Shown here piece by piece: positions 1-8,174 of a DNA stretch of 44,610 nt. A program made the translations under genes and the position numbers. Source of the DNA: Cutibacterium sp. GTDB lineage: Bacteria > Actinomycetota > Actinomycetes > Propionibacteriales > Propionibacteriaceae. How positions within the stretch are numbered: position 1 is the stretch's first letter; every line of letters begins with the position of its first letter. The DNA lies in contig NZ_JAUNEJ010000003.1 in NCBI RefSeq assembly GCF_030525615.1, positions 1 through 44,610 on the forward strand. Reading direction: 5' to 3'. The notes under the pieces are model-generated. The model was not told the DNA's origin. It saw nothing but the letters and a program-made list of their open reading frames with translations, and ran no database searches.

Positions 1-49
1 TTGTGACGACACGGTCAGCGTCGAAACCATTCAAAGTTAACGAGCTTGT

Positions 50-530
50 GGGATTACTGACCAAACCCGGACAACAATAAGCCGAAGCGTCCTCAATGTC
101 ATTACGCATGACAACAGGACCCGGTTATATCGTTCGATGGTGCCGTTGCGACTGTGGAGTGTAAGGGCGGATCTGTGGGTGATACCTTCATCGACCAGCA
201 CGGATGTGACCATGTGCCTATAACGGGCCGTTATCAGTGACTGTGGAGGACACGTCGACGGTTCAACCCAAGTCGGCGTAGCCATCGCCCGACCGTGGCC
301 TGAGAAATCCGGATACCACGATCTGCCAGGTCGAAACAGATCAGCCGGGCCGACCACTGTCGTTGCCGCCGCAGCCTGGCAATAATCTCGACGACCCCAC
401 TAAAAGTTTGATGGGGACACCGGGCAGGCCGACTGGTCCGATCAGCCAGGCCAGCCTCACCATGGCGGCGGTATCGGTTGACCCATGTAGGTGCGGTAAC
501 CTGACTGATACCCATCTCGACGCCCACCAT
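50..530 (-). pseudogene. IS481-type transposase remnant (internal deletion)
   Basis: Two minus-strand frames together give pieces of an IS481-family transposase. From about 530 down to 240 one frame encodes the helix-turn-helix end, with VNRYRRHGEAGLADRTSRP and then ISQATVGRWLRRLGLNRRRV. From about 240 down to 110 a second frame encodes the end of the rve/DDE integrase core, with ITHRS followed by RNGTIERYNRVL. The junction near 240 changes frame, and the middle of the catalytic core (roughly 130-170 residues compared with a normal 330-390 aa IS481 transposase) is missing. An in-frame stop at 537-539 lies just upstream of the N-terminal piece, so the usual first residues are lost too. I see no clear terminal inverted repeats. 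It is a dead insertion sequence. The family is clear from the motifs; exact ends are not. Confidence 0.8.
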
Positions 531-551
531 GAGCGATCAGGCAGGTGTTAG

Positions 552-864
552 CAACGCTCAACCAGACGTCCGCTCAAAGGTGCGTTAGCGTGAGTACTCA
601 CCGGCAGGCTCCCTACCCAGGCCGTTATTTTCCGACTCCTATCCTGACGGGGCCTACCCCCTCCCTCACCCCAGCAGCGTCAACAACCCCATGAACCGCA
701 ACAACACGTCTGCAATCACATCCGAAGGCGTATCCGATGGACGCACGCACGTAACCAGCCCCGTCGTTCCGTAACCGGTACGGTTCTCTCCCGAATATCG
801 TTCCCCATAGCCCGCTCCTGTTGACCACACCGAAATTTCTGACAGCTCAAAGGAGTTATGCCAC
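552..864. other. Gap between IS remnant and alanine racemase
   Basis: About 310 bases with no convincing gene. Short frames on both strands are unsupported by any start context or family resemblance. The only assignable element is the ribosome binding site AAAGGAG at 849-855, nine bases before the alr start. The alr promoter should lie here, but I see no clear -35/-10 pair. Confidence 0.5.
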
Positions 865-1992
865 ATGTCAAGATGTCCGTCGCCCTCACATGTCACTGTT
901 GATCTATCTGCTATCGCTGCGAACCTCGCCGTCGTCAGGAAACGCGCCGGTGATCGGAAAGTTCTCTTCGCCGTCAAGGCCGACGCTTACGGACACGGTG
1001 CCGTCGAAGTCTCCCGCTACGTCGAAAAACATCACTGCGCCGATTGGCTCGCCGTTGCCACTGTTGCGGAGGGCCAAGAGCTAGTCGAAGCAGGTATCAC
1101 TCTCCCCATCCTTAAGCTCTCTCCTACTGATCCCTGGGACCTCGATGCCGCGATTGAATCCGGGATACGCCTGACCGTGGTGGATTTCGACACCCTGGAT
1201 GCAGTGGATGCTACCGCCGGACACCGAGGAGTTACTGTCAAGATTCATATTGCCGTCGACAGTGGCATGGGACGTATCGGATTGCGGCCAGAACACCTGG
1301 CAGAGCTCGCTGCCGCCGCCGATCGTGCCAAGAACGTCGAGGTGGAGGGGGTTTTCACTCACCTACCGATGAGCGACGTCCCCGAGGGGGAAGAATTCAC
1401 TCGTCATGAGATAAGCACCTTCATGAATGCCGTATCCCAGGTCGAGGCCGGACGCGGCCCATTCCCGTTGGTGCACCTTGCCAATTCTGGCGCCATCCTT
1501 GGGCATGACCTGGGGAAAACATCGATGGTACGCGCCGGCATCGTTGGTTACGGCTATGACCCCGATCCACACGCTGATCGCGCCGATCTGCACCCTGCTC
1601 TGTCCTGGGTGAGTCACGTTACCTTCGTCAAAACCGTCAACCCAGGGGACACGATCGGCTATGGAAGAACCTGGACCGCTAGCCAGACGACAAAAATCGC
1701 AACGGTGCCCGTTGGATACGCCGATGGACTGTCCAGGGCTTTATCGAATAATGGCCGCGTACTCATTGGAGGCGCTATTCATCCCATCGTCGGCCGGGTA
1801 TGCATGGACCAGTTCATGGTCGATATCGGACCCGATTCCGCTGTTGGTGTGGGCGATGAAGTGGTTCTCATCGGGACCCAAGGCGACGAAACGCTGACCG
1901 CTGACACCATGGCCAGGCAACTCGAAACCATCAGCTACGAGGTCACCTGCGCCATTTCCAAACGGGTTGATCGTCGCTGGATCGGCGAGTGA
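865..1992 (+). CDS. alr: Alanine racemase
   Basis: PLP-dependent enzyme that interconverts L- and D-alanine in the cytoplasm and supplies D-Ala for peptidoglycan. The 375-residue product has the expected length. The PLP-binding lysine is K38 in the motif AVKADAYGHG. The TIM-barrel half continues through HIAVDSGMGRIG and VHLANSGA. The C-terminal beta domain carries IGYGRTW (region of the catalytic tyrosine), VGYADGLSR and VCMDQFMVD, all typical of Alr. The ATG at 865 is preceded by AAAGGAG at nine bases; an ATG at 858 is out of frame. It stands alone, facing away from the IS remnant and converging on the phosphohexomutase gene. Only one alr is visible here. Confidence is very high. Confidence 0.96.
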   Translation: MSRCPSPSHVTVDLSAIAANLAVVRKRAGDRKVLFAVKADAYGHGAVEVSRYVEKHHCADWLAVATVAEGQELVEAGITLPILKLSPTDPWDLDAAIESGIRLTVVDFDTLDAVDATAGHRGVTVKIHIAVDSGMGRIGLRPEHLAELAAAADRAKNVEVEGVFTHLPMSDVPEGEEFTRHEISTFMNAVSQVEAGRGPFPLVHLANSGAILGHDLGKTSMVRAGIVGYGYDPDPHADRADLHPALSWVSHVTFVKTVNPGDTIGYGRTWTASQTTKIATVPVGYADGLSRALSNNGRVLIGGAIHPIVGRVCMDQFMVDIGPDSAVGVGDEVVLIGTQGDETLTADTMARQLETISYEVTCAISKRVDRRWIGE

Positions 1993-2128
1993 TGACTTGA
2001 CCATCACTATGCTGCCTGAGGCGGAGAAAAAGGGGCAGGCCCTCCGAAGCCAGCCGTAGGATGCCTCGCCACGTTCCTCATGTCCTAGCGCAAGAATTCC
2101 CACCTGGTGTGTGGGCACGACACAGCTG

Positions 2129-2146
2129 TGGCGTCACCGCACGCCA
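2129..2146. terminator. Weak hairpin between converging alr and phosphohexomutase genes
   Basis: TGGCGT at 2129-2134 pairs with ACGCCA at 2141-2146 across a six-base loop. It lies between two converging genes and could end both transcripts, but the stem is short and no T-run follows. Confidence 0.3.
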
Positions 2147-2219
2147 AGTGGGAAAACAATCACACGGCTAACCGCTCGGCTCGCAAAGCCACAGCTCCGG
2201 CACGAACCGAGCCGACTCG

Positions 2220-3644
2220 TCACTCGAAGTGGTAATACTTGACGACCTTATCGATGCATTCACGGGCCGTCTCAGCATCAGGCATCTCACAGAACACCCG
2301 TAGCAAGGGCTCGGTACCGGAGAATCGGACGATGATCCACCCACCATTGGCGAAGTACACCTTGACCCCATCCATGTCGCTAATGTGGTCAATCTCGAGA
2401 CCAAAGTCAGGCAGATCCTTGTCCCTGTAGATGCGCTTCTTGAGGCTCTCCTTGTCCTCTGGGGCGAACGAGAAATCGTCCTCCACCATCTCGAGGTGCC
2501 CATAACGATCCTCGATATCGGCGTAGATCTGGGAAAGCTTCTTACCTCGCTTGGCGATCATTTCCACCAGCAGAGTTCCCGCGTAGACACCGTCCTTGCC
2601 CGCGATATGTCCTTTGACAGTCAAACCTCCCGAGGACTCACCGCCTATTACGGCGCCAGTCTCGGCCATCTTCGACGACACCCACTTGAAACCGACCGGA
2701 ACCTCGTAGCAGGTCTGCCCGTGGGCCTCAGCAACACGATCAAGCAGGTGTGTCGTCGCAAGGTTGCGCACACACGGGCCATTCCAACCCTTATCTTCCA
2801 ACAGGTAGGTATACAGCAGGACCAAGATCTGGTTCGGGTGCAAGAAGTGTCCTTGATCGTCGATGATGCCGAGCCGGTCAGCGTCACCGTCGGTTGCAAT
2901 GCCGATATCAGCTCCCCGCTCAACAACTTCCTGGGTCAGAGCTTGCAGGGTCTTCGAGTTTGGAGAGGGCAGACGCCCACCGAAAAGAGTGTCGCGGCGC
3001 TCGTGAATCGTATCGACGTCGCAACGAGCCGTCATGAGGATGGTCTGGAGGCAAGTACGAGAAACGCCGAACATCGGATCAAGGACAACCTTGAGATGGG
3101 CGTGCCGGATTGCTTCAAGGTCGACGCGATCAAGAATCGCGTCGATGTACCAGTTCATCGACGTCTGAACCTCAATCGACCCGTCACGCACGGCGTCGGC
3201 GCGATGCACGCGCTTGATGTCGGCTGGACCGATGGAATTGGCACGCCGCTGGATGGGGTTGGTGATCTCCACCTTGGCGTCACGGCCGCCTTCTGTGAAC
3301 ACCTTGAGGCCGTTGTACGTCGCGGGGTTGTGAGAAGCCGTGACCGCCATTCCGTAGGCGCAATTCAAATCTCGGACTGTCCACATGATCATCGGGGTCG
3401 GAGCCGGCCGATCGATAATCCGAACGGTTATCCCATTGGCCGCGAACACTTCTGCAGCCCACCACGCGAATTCTGGGGACAGAAAGCGTTGATCGTAGCC
3501 GATGACAACCGGGCGCTGCTGTTGATTCTCGTCATGTATCCGGTCTGATAGTGCCTGAGCGACTCGCTCAACGTTGAGCCGAGTGAAAGTATCCGCGATG
3601 ATCGCTCGCCAGCCACCAGTGCCAAATTCGATCTCATCCGCCAT
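2220..3644 (-). CDS. Phosphoglucomutase/phosphomannomutase family protein
   Basis: Alpha-D-phosphohexomutase that moves phosphate between C1 and C6 of a hexose via a phosphoserine. The 474-residue protein shows all four family signatures: the active-site loop TASHNP with catalytic S104, the Mg-binding loop DGDADR, the sugar-binding loop GGESSGG, and the C-terminal phosphate-binding loop RFSGTEPLLR. The N-terminus FGTGGWRAII is typical of the phosphoglucomutase-like branch. The ATG at 3644 is the first start in frame. It follows the kinase and nucleotidyltransferase genes on the same strand but is separated from them by 110 bases holding a 12-bp hairpin, so it may be transcribed separately. 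In this setting it would link glucose-6-phosphate to sugar-1-phosphates used by the upstream enzymes. Substrate preference (glucose versus mannose) cannot be read from the sequence. Confidence 0.93.
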   Translation of the reverse strand: MADEIEFGTGGWRAIIADTFTRLNVERVAQALSDRIHDENQQQRPVVIGYDQRFLSPEFAWWAAEVFAANGITVRIIDRPAPTPMIMWTVRDLNCAYGMAVTASHNPATYNGLKVFTEGGRDAKVEITNPIQRRANSIGPADIKRVHRADAVRDGSIEVQTSMNWYIDAILDRVDLEAIRHAHLKVVLDPMFGVSRTCLQTILMTARCDVDTIHERRDTLFGGRLPSPNSKTLQALTQEVVERGADIGIATDGDADRLGIIDDQGHFLHPNQILVLLYTYLLEDKGWNGPCVRNLATTHLLDRVAEAHGQTCYEVPVGFKWVSSKMAETGAVIGGESSGGLTVKGHIAGKDGVYAGTLLVEMIAKRGKKLSQIYADIEDRYGHLEMVEDDFSFAPEDKESLKKRIYRDKDLPDFGLEIDHISDMDGVKVYFANGGWIIVRFSGTEPLLRVFCEMPDAETARECIDKVVKYYHFE

Positions 3645-3702
3645 GGTTCAAGAATAAGCCGGAACTGCTTTCCAGGTCGTGGATCCCCCAGGCTAACCAG
3701 AT

Positions 3703-3744
3703 CCGCTCATCGCCATTGCACGATAGTCGGAGGGCGATGAGCGG
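3703..3744 (-). terminator. Hairpin after the GHMP kinase gene
   Basis: CCGCTCATCGCC (3703-3714) and GGCGATGAGCGG (3733-3744) form a perfect 12-bp stem with an 18-base loop, 10 bases beyond the kinase stop codon. There is no U-tract, as often in high-GC actinobacteria. It probably ends or attenuates the nucleotidyltransferase-kinase transcript before the phosphohexomutase gene. Confidence 0.6.
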
Positions 3745-3753
3745 ACTCTGTCA

Positions 3754-4944
3754 TCAGTCCAGCCGCCGGGCAGGGGGCCCCGGACGGGTGACCACGGTCG
3801 TGGCCTGAGAGGCCTCTTCCGGGTACTCCTCTCGATACGCGGCGAGCCATTTTTCGGCAAATCCCGTTGCCTCAGCGGTCGGAACCAACGCCCACACCGA
3901 GCCACCAAATCCAGCGCCGAAAGAGGTTGACCCAACCGCACCGAGGCTTTGAGCGATACGTGCCAGGGCAGAGGTTTGCGGAACCTGATTGCCAAGCAGT
4001 TCCTCGGCCGCGCACTGAGATTGCTGCACCGCTCGCCCAAATCCATCGAGGTCGCTGCAAGCTAGCGCCTTAGACGCCTGCGGGACGATTTTTTCGGACT
4101 CGGTCATGAAGTGATCGAGGCGTCGAGTAAGGTCCTCCCGATCCCGCACCACCTCGTATAGCCTCTCGGCGTGAGGGTCCACAGCAAGGACATCGCCGAT
4201 GACGGCGTCGTGACGGCCGGTGGTCGAATTCCACCGACTGACAATCTCTCGGGTCGCCAGGGAAGCGGCATTGTAAAGATCCCGCGCAGCTCCGGTCTTC
4301 TCAGCCGCCACCCCAGAAACAATAACCACAAATGACATGTCCTCCGGGAATGGAACTCGTCGCTCCAGTCGAATCGGGCAGAAGCGGAATTGCCCGAGTT
4401 GACCATCCTCACTGCACACCATTGCGGTGTGGTCCTCTGAGCCGCCAAAAGTCCCTACACCGGCAGCACCAGCCAGGTTCTTGAAGGTCATGCCATTCTC
4501 ATGGCAGGCCAGATACCCCGCCAGGTCAACGTCGTCGCCGATATTTTCCTGCCACGCAGTAGTTTCCGGCAGGCCATTGAAATCGGCCAAGCCCAGCACA
4601 ATCGCGCTGACCAGCGCCGATGAAGAGCTCATTCCGCTGGCAAGAGGAAGGTCCGAGGTCAACTCGATCCTCGCCGGAGCCAAGTCACCGAAATTTGCCG
4701 TCAGTCGATCGAGAACAGCCTGAGCGTACCTGCCCCAGTGCCCTGCCGGTAGTTTTGGATCGCAGCCAGCTTTCAACGACAGCTCACCGGGAGAGGCGTC
4801 GGTCGTTGCTGTTAGCCCCACATCCCCTGGCTCGACCGAAATCGTCACGCCCCGATCCACGGCAGCAACCAGGGTGGACCCACCGGCGTAATCAGTGTGT
4901 TTTCCAAGGACCTCAATGCGTCCGGGAACGAACCAACGTGTCAC
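3754..4944 (-). CDS. Galactokinase-like GHMP sugar kinase
   Basis: ATP-dependent GHMP-superfamily kinase expected to phosphorylate a sugar at C1. The 396-residue protein has motif 1 PGRIEVLGKHTDYAGG at residues 7-22, a variant of the galactokinase signature GRxNLIGEHTDY; motif 2 PLASGMSSSSA at 100-110 (phosphate loop); and motif 3 FGAGFGGSVWALV near residue 345. The start is GTG at 4944, whose last bases form the TGA stop of the nucleotidyltransferase gene (GTGA, 4-base overlap), so the two are translationally coupled. No galT or galE is adjacent, so a standard Leloir role is not supported by context. Instead the pair looks like a kinase plus NDP-sugar pyrophosphorylase salvage route. The substrate could be galactose, arabinose, a uronic acid or another sugar; the motif 1 change suggests it may not be galactose. 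Confidence 0.88.
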   Translation of the reverse strand: MTRWFVPGRIEVLGKHTDYAGGSTLVAAVDRGVTISVEPGDVGLTATTDASPGELSLKAGCDPKLPAGHWGRYAQAVLDRLTANFGDLAPARIELTSDLPLASGMSSSSALVSAIVLGLADFNGLPETTAWQENIGDDVDLAGYLACHENGMTFKNLAGAAGVGTFGGSEDHTAMVCSEDGQLGQFRFCPIRLERRVPFPEDMSFVVIVSGVAAEKTGAARDLYNAASLATREIVSRWNSTTGRHDAVIGDVLAVDPHAERLYEVVRDREDLTRRLDHFMTESEKIVPQASKALACSDLDGFGRAVQQSQCAAEELLGNQVPQTSALARIAQSLGAVGSTSFGAGFGGSVWALVPTAEATGFAEKWLAAYREEYPEEASQATTVVTRPGPPARRLD

Positions 4945-5777
4945 AATTCCACCTCACGATCACTGAGAGCAGCAACTACCGAAGCAATGTCCCCACGATT
5001 CGACATGTCGAGAACCCCCGCCTCGACGGGGACGACATCAAACCGCTCGCCGTGTTCAACCATCCACCGCACCGCGTCGACGATCTCGTATTCCCCGCGT
5101 GCAGATTTTTCGATGGATCGACAGGCCTCGAATACTCTTGGGGTAAGCAAGAAACAGTTCATTGAGACCAGAGCGGTCTCCCCAGCAGCGTCAACCACCT
5201 CAGGATCTGGCTTTTCGATGATGTCAGTGAGCTGCCCAGAATCGTCAGAATCCAGCAGGGCGAAGGCACGAATACGCTCTGGATCGATGTTGGACTGCTC
5301 GATCATGGCGCGCTTCGTGAAGCCGAGCGTCGCTGAGGCGGGTACTTCCCGGATCCTGGCTACCGCGTCCTCTGGGTAGAAATTGTCCGAATTCACAACA
5401 AGCACCCTGTCGTCACCGGCGAAGTCCTCGGCGGCTGCGACAGCGTCAGCAGTGCCGAGCGGCTGCTCCTGAATTGCGTATGTGATCTTGACTCGCGACT
5501 TCTGGCACGAGTCGTAGTAATCGCGAATTAGATCGTGCTCAGGGCCGATCACCAGACAGAATTCGTCAAAGCCGGCATCTGCGAGGGAAGAAATAACGTA
5601 ATCGAGGAACGGACGACCATCCAGGCTAATCATGGCCTTAACGCCAGCCGCGGCGGCGCTAGCCTGCTCTGCAGTGAGGGAGACGTCCTTAGCGGCTTTA
5701 CGCATGCGGGTTCCCAGGCCGCGCGCCATGATGACGACCTTGTGAGGAACTCGTTGTGTCACGGGATCGTATGTCAT
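4941..5777 (-). CDS. Sugar-1-phosphate nucleotidyltransferase
   Basis: Rossmann-like NTP-transferase that would join a sugar-1-phosphate to a nucleotide, giving an NDP-sugar. The 278-residue protein starts with VIMARGLGTRM, the nucleotide-binding loop (usual form GGxGTRL/M). Between this loop and KAMISLDGRPFLDYV lies an Ala-rich stretch of about 20 residues (RKAAKDVSLTAEQ onward) that is longer than in textbook RmlA/GalU enzymes. Further family marks are QEQPLGTADAV, VVNSDNFYP (metal-binding Asp region) and DIIEKPDPE. It is the first gene of a two-gene unit, overlapping the kinase by four bases, and is divergent from the gene at 5902. Nucleotide and sugar specificity are not visible. The family call is strong; the pathway is inferred. 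Confidence 0.9.
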   Translation of the reverse strand: MTYDPVTQRVPHKVVIMARGLGTRMRKAAKDVSLTAEQASAAAAGVKAMISLDGRPFLDYVISSLADAGFDEFCLVIGPEHDLIRDYYDSCQKSRVKITYAIQEQPLGTADAVAAAEDFAGDDRVLVVNSDNFYPEDAVARIREVPASATLGFTKRAMIEQSNIDPERIRAFALLDSDDSGQLTDIIEKPDPEVVDAAGETALVSMNCFLLTPRVFEACRSIEKSARGEYEIVDAVRWMVEHGERFDVVPVEAGVLDMSNRGDIASVVAALSDREVEL

Positions 5778-5901
5778 GTGGACAATCCTAGGAATCGTTT
5801 CGCTCTGGCACGCGGCGAGGGCGGCACACGGTCACCGCAGCTGAGCCTTTTCATTTTCTGACGGTACAGTATCGACGACACCAATCACGTATCCTCGTGG
5901 C

Positions 5902-6759
5902 ATGGTCACTGGCAGCAAGAGCACCCCAACCAAGCACTCGCCAGCTAGCAAATACGGATCGACAATAATCATCCTCTTTATCGTCCTTGTCCGCATGGAG
6001 GACCGCACAATCAAGTGGATTATCGATCTGGCGCTGCTCATAACGATCATCATGTGGATTATCCAGGCGCAAAAAGACAGGAGGAGGCGACGCAAGACCA
6101 GCCGCAGCTACAAACACACAGCTGACACAGACGGCCATGAATCGCAAACTTCGCGCCCCGACCCGTCGGAGCAGAAGAAGGTCATCGAACGCCAGTCGCC
6201 GAAAAACACGCAGCCTAGATCCTCAACTGACGAGTTGTTCAGCGATTCCTTCTCGGCGCTGACCGGTGCGCTCTCGGGCAGTTTCGACGATTCCGAGAAT
6301 CAGAGCACCTCTGTTCCTCTTGACCGCCATCAGGCCGCCCCGGCACCGTCGTATTCTCAGCGCTCGTCGTCTCCTACCCCGGATCCAGGTGTAGACGTTC
6401 CCGAATCCTTGGGGATTGACAATTACGAACCCCTTCCGTCCGAAGTTGCTGCCCCTCGTTTCGACGCAGCGAGTCTCCCAACTCCCAACACATCCTCGGC
6501 TCACCTTGTGCAGGGCGCGCATCCATCGGCACCCCCGAAGACTTCCGCTACTCCCCGGAAGCCCTCCACTACCGCAGGCACGAAATCCCCCAGCAGCCTT
6601 GGCACGGCAAGACCCGTCAGGGAGCGTCGTTTTGACGACATGCATCGCGGTTCAGCTGCCATTTCCAGGACCCACGAATCATCAACCATGTGCGTTCACG
6701 ATGTGTCAGAGGACCACGGTTCATGCCTGTCGACCTCGTCCCTTTTCTCACAAAACTGA
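5902..6759 (+). CDS. Hypothetical protein with two N-terminal membrane segments and a Ser/Pro-rich tail
   Basis: I do not recognise this protein. The 285-residue frame has two hydrophobic segments near the start, STIIILFIVLV (about residues 20-30) and IIDLALLITIIMWII (about 40-54). A strongly basic patch KDRRRRRKTSR follows, and then a long Ser/Pro/Thr-rich, probably disordered region to the end. The topology suggests a membrane-anchored cytoplasmic tail. The ATG at 5902 lacks a good Shine-Dalgarno sequence; an ATG at 5995 just before the second hydrophobic segment is an alternative start that would leave one membrane segment. It is divergent from the nucleotidyltransferase and converges on the DUF559 gene. 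Low complexity weakens the call, but the frame is long and the hydrophobic/basic layout is protein-like. Confidence 0.55.
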   Translation: MVTGSKSTPTKHSPASKYGSTIIILFIVLVRMEDRTIKWIIDLALLITIIMWIIQAQKDRRRRRKTSRSYKHTADTDGHESQTSRPDPSEQKKVIERQSPKNTQPRSSTDELFSDSFSALTGALSGSFDDSENQSTSVPLDRHQAAPAPSYSQRSSSPTPDPGVDVPESLGIDNYEPLPSEVAAPRFDAASLPTPNTSSAHLVQGAHPSAPPKTSATPRKPSTTAGTKSPSSLGTARPVRERRFDDMHRGSAAISRTHESSTMCVHDVSEDHGSCLSTSSLFSQN

Positions 6760-6843
6760 CACGCTTCAACACGTGCGCAGCTCTTAGCAGTGAAGCGAAA
6801 TAGTCTCCCGGTGAGATATGGAACTGACATAAATCTGCTGCGC

Positions 6844-6918
6844 TCCTCCGCGAGATAGGGGTTTTGCACCCGCCTAACCCCACCTTGGGCATTCCACGCC
6901 CGCCGAGATCGCGGAGGA
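6844..6918 (-). other. Possible structured RNA element or terminator with three nested stems
   Basis: A perfect 10-bp stem, TCCTCCGCGA (6844-6853) with TCGCGGAGGA (6909-6918), encloses 55 bases that themselves hold two hairpins: GGGGTT (6858-6863) with AACCCC (6876-6881), and GGGC (6887-6890) with GCCC (6898-6901). Together they make a plausible three-way junction. It lies between two converging genes, just past the stop of the DUF559 gene, so a terminator or a small mobile repeat are simpler explanations. No known RNA family is recognised. Confidence 0.4.
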
Positions 6919-6939
6919 AAAGAGCCGGAAGTCCACCTG

Positions 6940-7821
6940 TCACACCGGGGCTAGCACGCCTCGATGTCGTCGCCACAAGGCCGACCTAATAGTGTCAAGA
7001 ACCAGCTCTGGTGCCTCCCGGATCATCGTCGGTGTGATACGAATGACACGCCACCCAGCCCCAACCAGAAGAGCATGACGGCGAGCAGTCATCTCGTAGT
7101 CGCGAGGCTTCCCGTGAAAAGCGTATCCGTCAACTTCGACGATCACCTTCTCCTGCTTGAACCACAGGTCTGGGAAGAGTACCCGTCCGTCGATCCACAG
7201 TTTTTCATTCGCTTTCCACCCGTTGATTCGATACTCGTGCAACAGCGCATGCAGCTCTCGCTCAGCTACCGACCAGGGACGATCGAGCAGCTGCCTCAGT
7301 ACCTGTCTAACGGTTCCAGGTGAAGCTTTACGTGCCATACGTCGTCGGGTATCTCGGAGCTCATCAGGGGTCACCCACCCTGCGCGAAGTGCTGTCGTAG
7401 CCGCTTCCCAGTCCCCCTGAAGAGCCAGCCAAAAGCACGTGTAGGCATGAGTTGTCCTGAATCCACCGCGGTCGTCAATAATCGACTCGCGTCCTGCTCT
7501 GTGGAAACGCAGCCGGCTTCTTCTTGACAACCGGGGCAACGCATGCGGAATTATGACGTCAATCTCGGAGACGTCAAGGTCTCTCATACCGGCCAGGTAG
7601 AGGGCCGCACGCCCGGTAAAGACTGCATTTGGTCGCCACAGCATGACCGCTCGTATCCAGGCACTAGGCCGCCGTGCCGCCTCCACCGTCATCACAATTC
7701 TCGGCAGGGGCCTGATGACTCGGCCTTCTCGTGCCGCTCTCCGCGCCTGCCGCGCAACTTTGCCTACCGAACTAATTCTTGCCACGCCACCACTGGCTTC
7801 GAGGATGTCTACTAACTCCAT
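6940..7821 (-). CDS. DUF559 (Vsr-like endonuclease fold) protein with AbiEi-like N-terminus
   Basis: The 293-residue protein has two parts. Residues 1 to about 90 resemble the winged-helix, AbiEi-antitoxin-like domain often found in actinobacterial proteins (SSVGKVARQARRAAREGRVIRPLPRI, then a GRAALYLAG segment). Residues about 190-285 match the DUF559 / very-short-patch-repair endonuclease fold, with LFPDLWF, VIVEVDGYAFHG and the closing GWRVIRIT. The Asp and Glu of FPDLWF...VEVDG fit a PD-(D/E)XK catalytic core. The true function of these two-domain proteins is not known to me; they are common, often multicopy, and may be nucleic-acid binding. No partner toxin gene is adjacent. It is divergent from fumC across a gap containing two DnaA boxes. 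Confidence 0.82.
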   Translation of the reverse strand: MELVDILEASGGVARISSVGKVARQARRAAREGRVIRPLPRIVMTVEAARRPSAWIRAVMLWRPNAVFTGRAALYLAGMRDLDVSEIDVIIPHALPRLSRRSRLRFHRAGRESIIDDRGGFRTTHAYTCFWLALQGDWEAATTALRAGWVTPDELRDTRRRMARKASPGTVRQVLRQLLDRPWSVAERELHALLHEYRINGWKANEKLWIDGRVLFPDLWFKQEKVIVEVDGYAFHGKPRDYEMTARRHALLVGAGWRVIRITPTMIREAPELVLDTIRSALWRRHRGVLAPV

Positions 7822-8174
7822 ACCTTTAGTTGTCGTCTGAGGGTGGGCGTTTCAGCCACCCAATACGAAATCTGTGGATAACTATTTGGAAGGTACCGGC
7901 TTATCCACAGGCGGTCTTCACGGAACAAGCGGCCTCCGATACGTCTCCCCTGTGCAGAAAACCACCGATTCGGATACGCCAATCTCATCCCTGTTGCCGT
8001 CACCCCAGGGAGATGATTGTTTTCGCCTTATCACCCGCTACGCCCAACGACGCTGTGCGCCGCCATCACTTATGAGAGGCCGATCCCTGCGTCGCTCCCA
8101 CGGCTGGCACTCGTTGACGAAAAATCTCGCCACCCCACCAGCCCTGTCACCCCGCTGCAAAGTAGGCTTGCGAC
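7822..8174. other. Divergent intergenic region between DUF559 gene and fumC
   Basis: About 350 bases with no supportable gene. It must hold the promoters of both flanking genes. The notable content is the pair of DnaA-box sequences listed separately. Upstream of fumC I see no strong Shine-Dalgarno sequence. Confidence 0.5.
7872..7910. promoter_or_regulatory. Two inverted consensus DnaA boxes
   Basis: CTGTGGATAA at 7872-7881 and TTATCCACAG at 7901-7910 form a perfect 10-bp inverted repeat with a 19-base spacer. Each arm contains the exact 9-mer TTATCCACA (one on each strand), the canonical high-affinity DnaA box. About 0.3 such 9-mers would be expected by chance in a window of this size counting both strands, so two within 39 bases is notable. 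They could be a DnaA-titration or DnaA-reactivation site, or DnaA-controlled promoter elements for fumC or the DUF559 gene. Function is inferred. Confidence 0.6.

Noticed and set aside
2385..3548. Long plus-strand open frame of 387 codons opposite the phosphohexomutase gene
   Set aside because: It is the antisense of a gene with all family motifs, has no ribosome site, and its translation resembles nothing. High GC content favours such frames.
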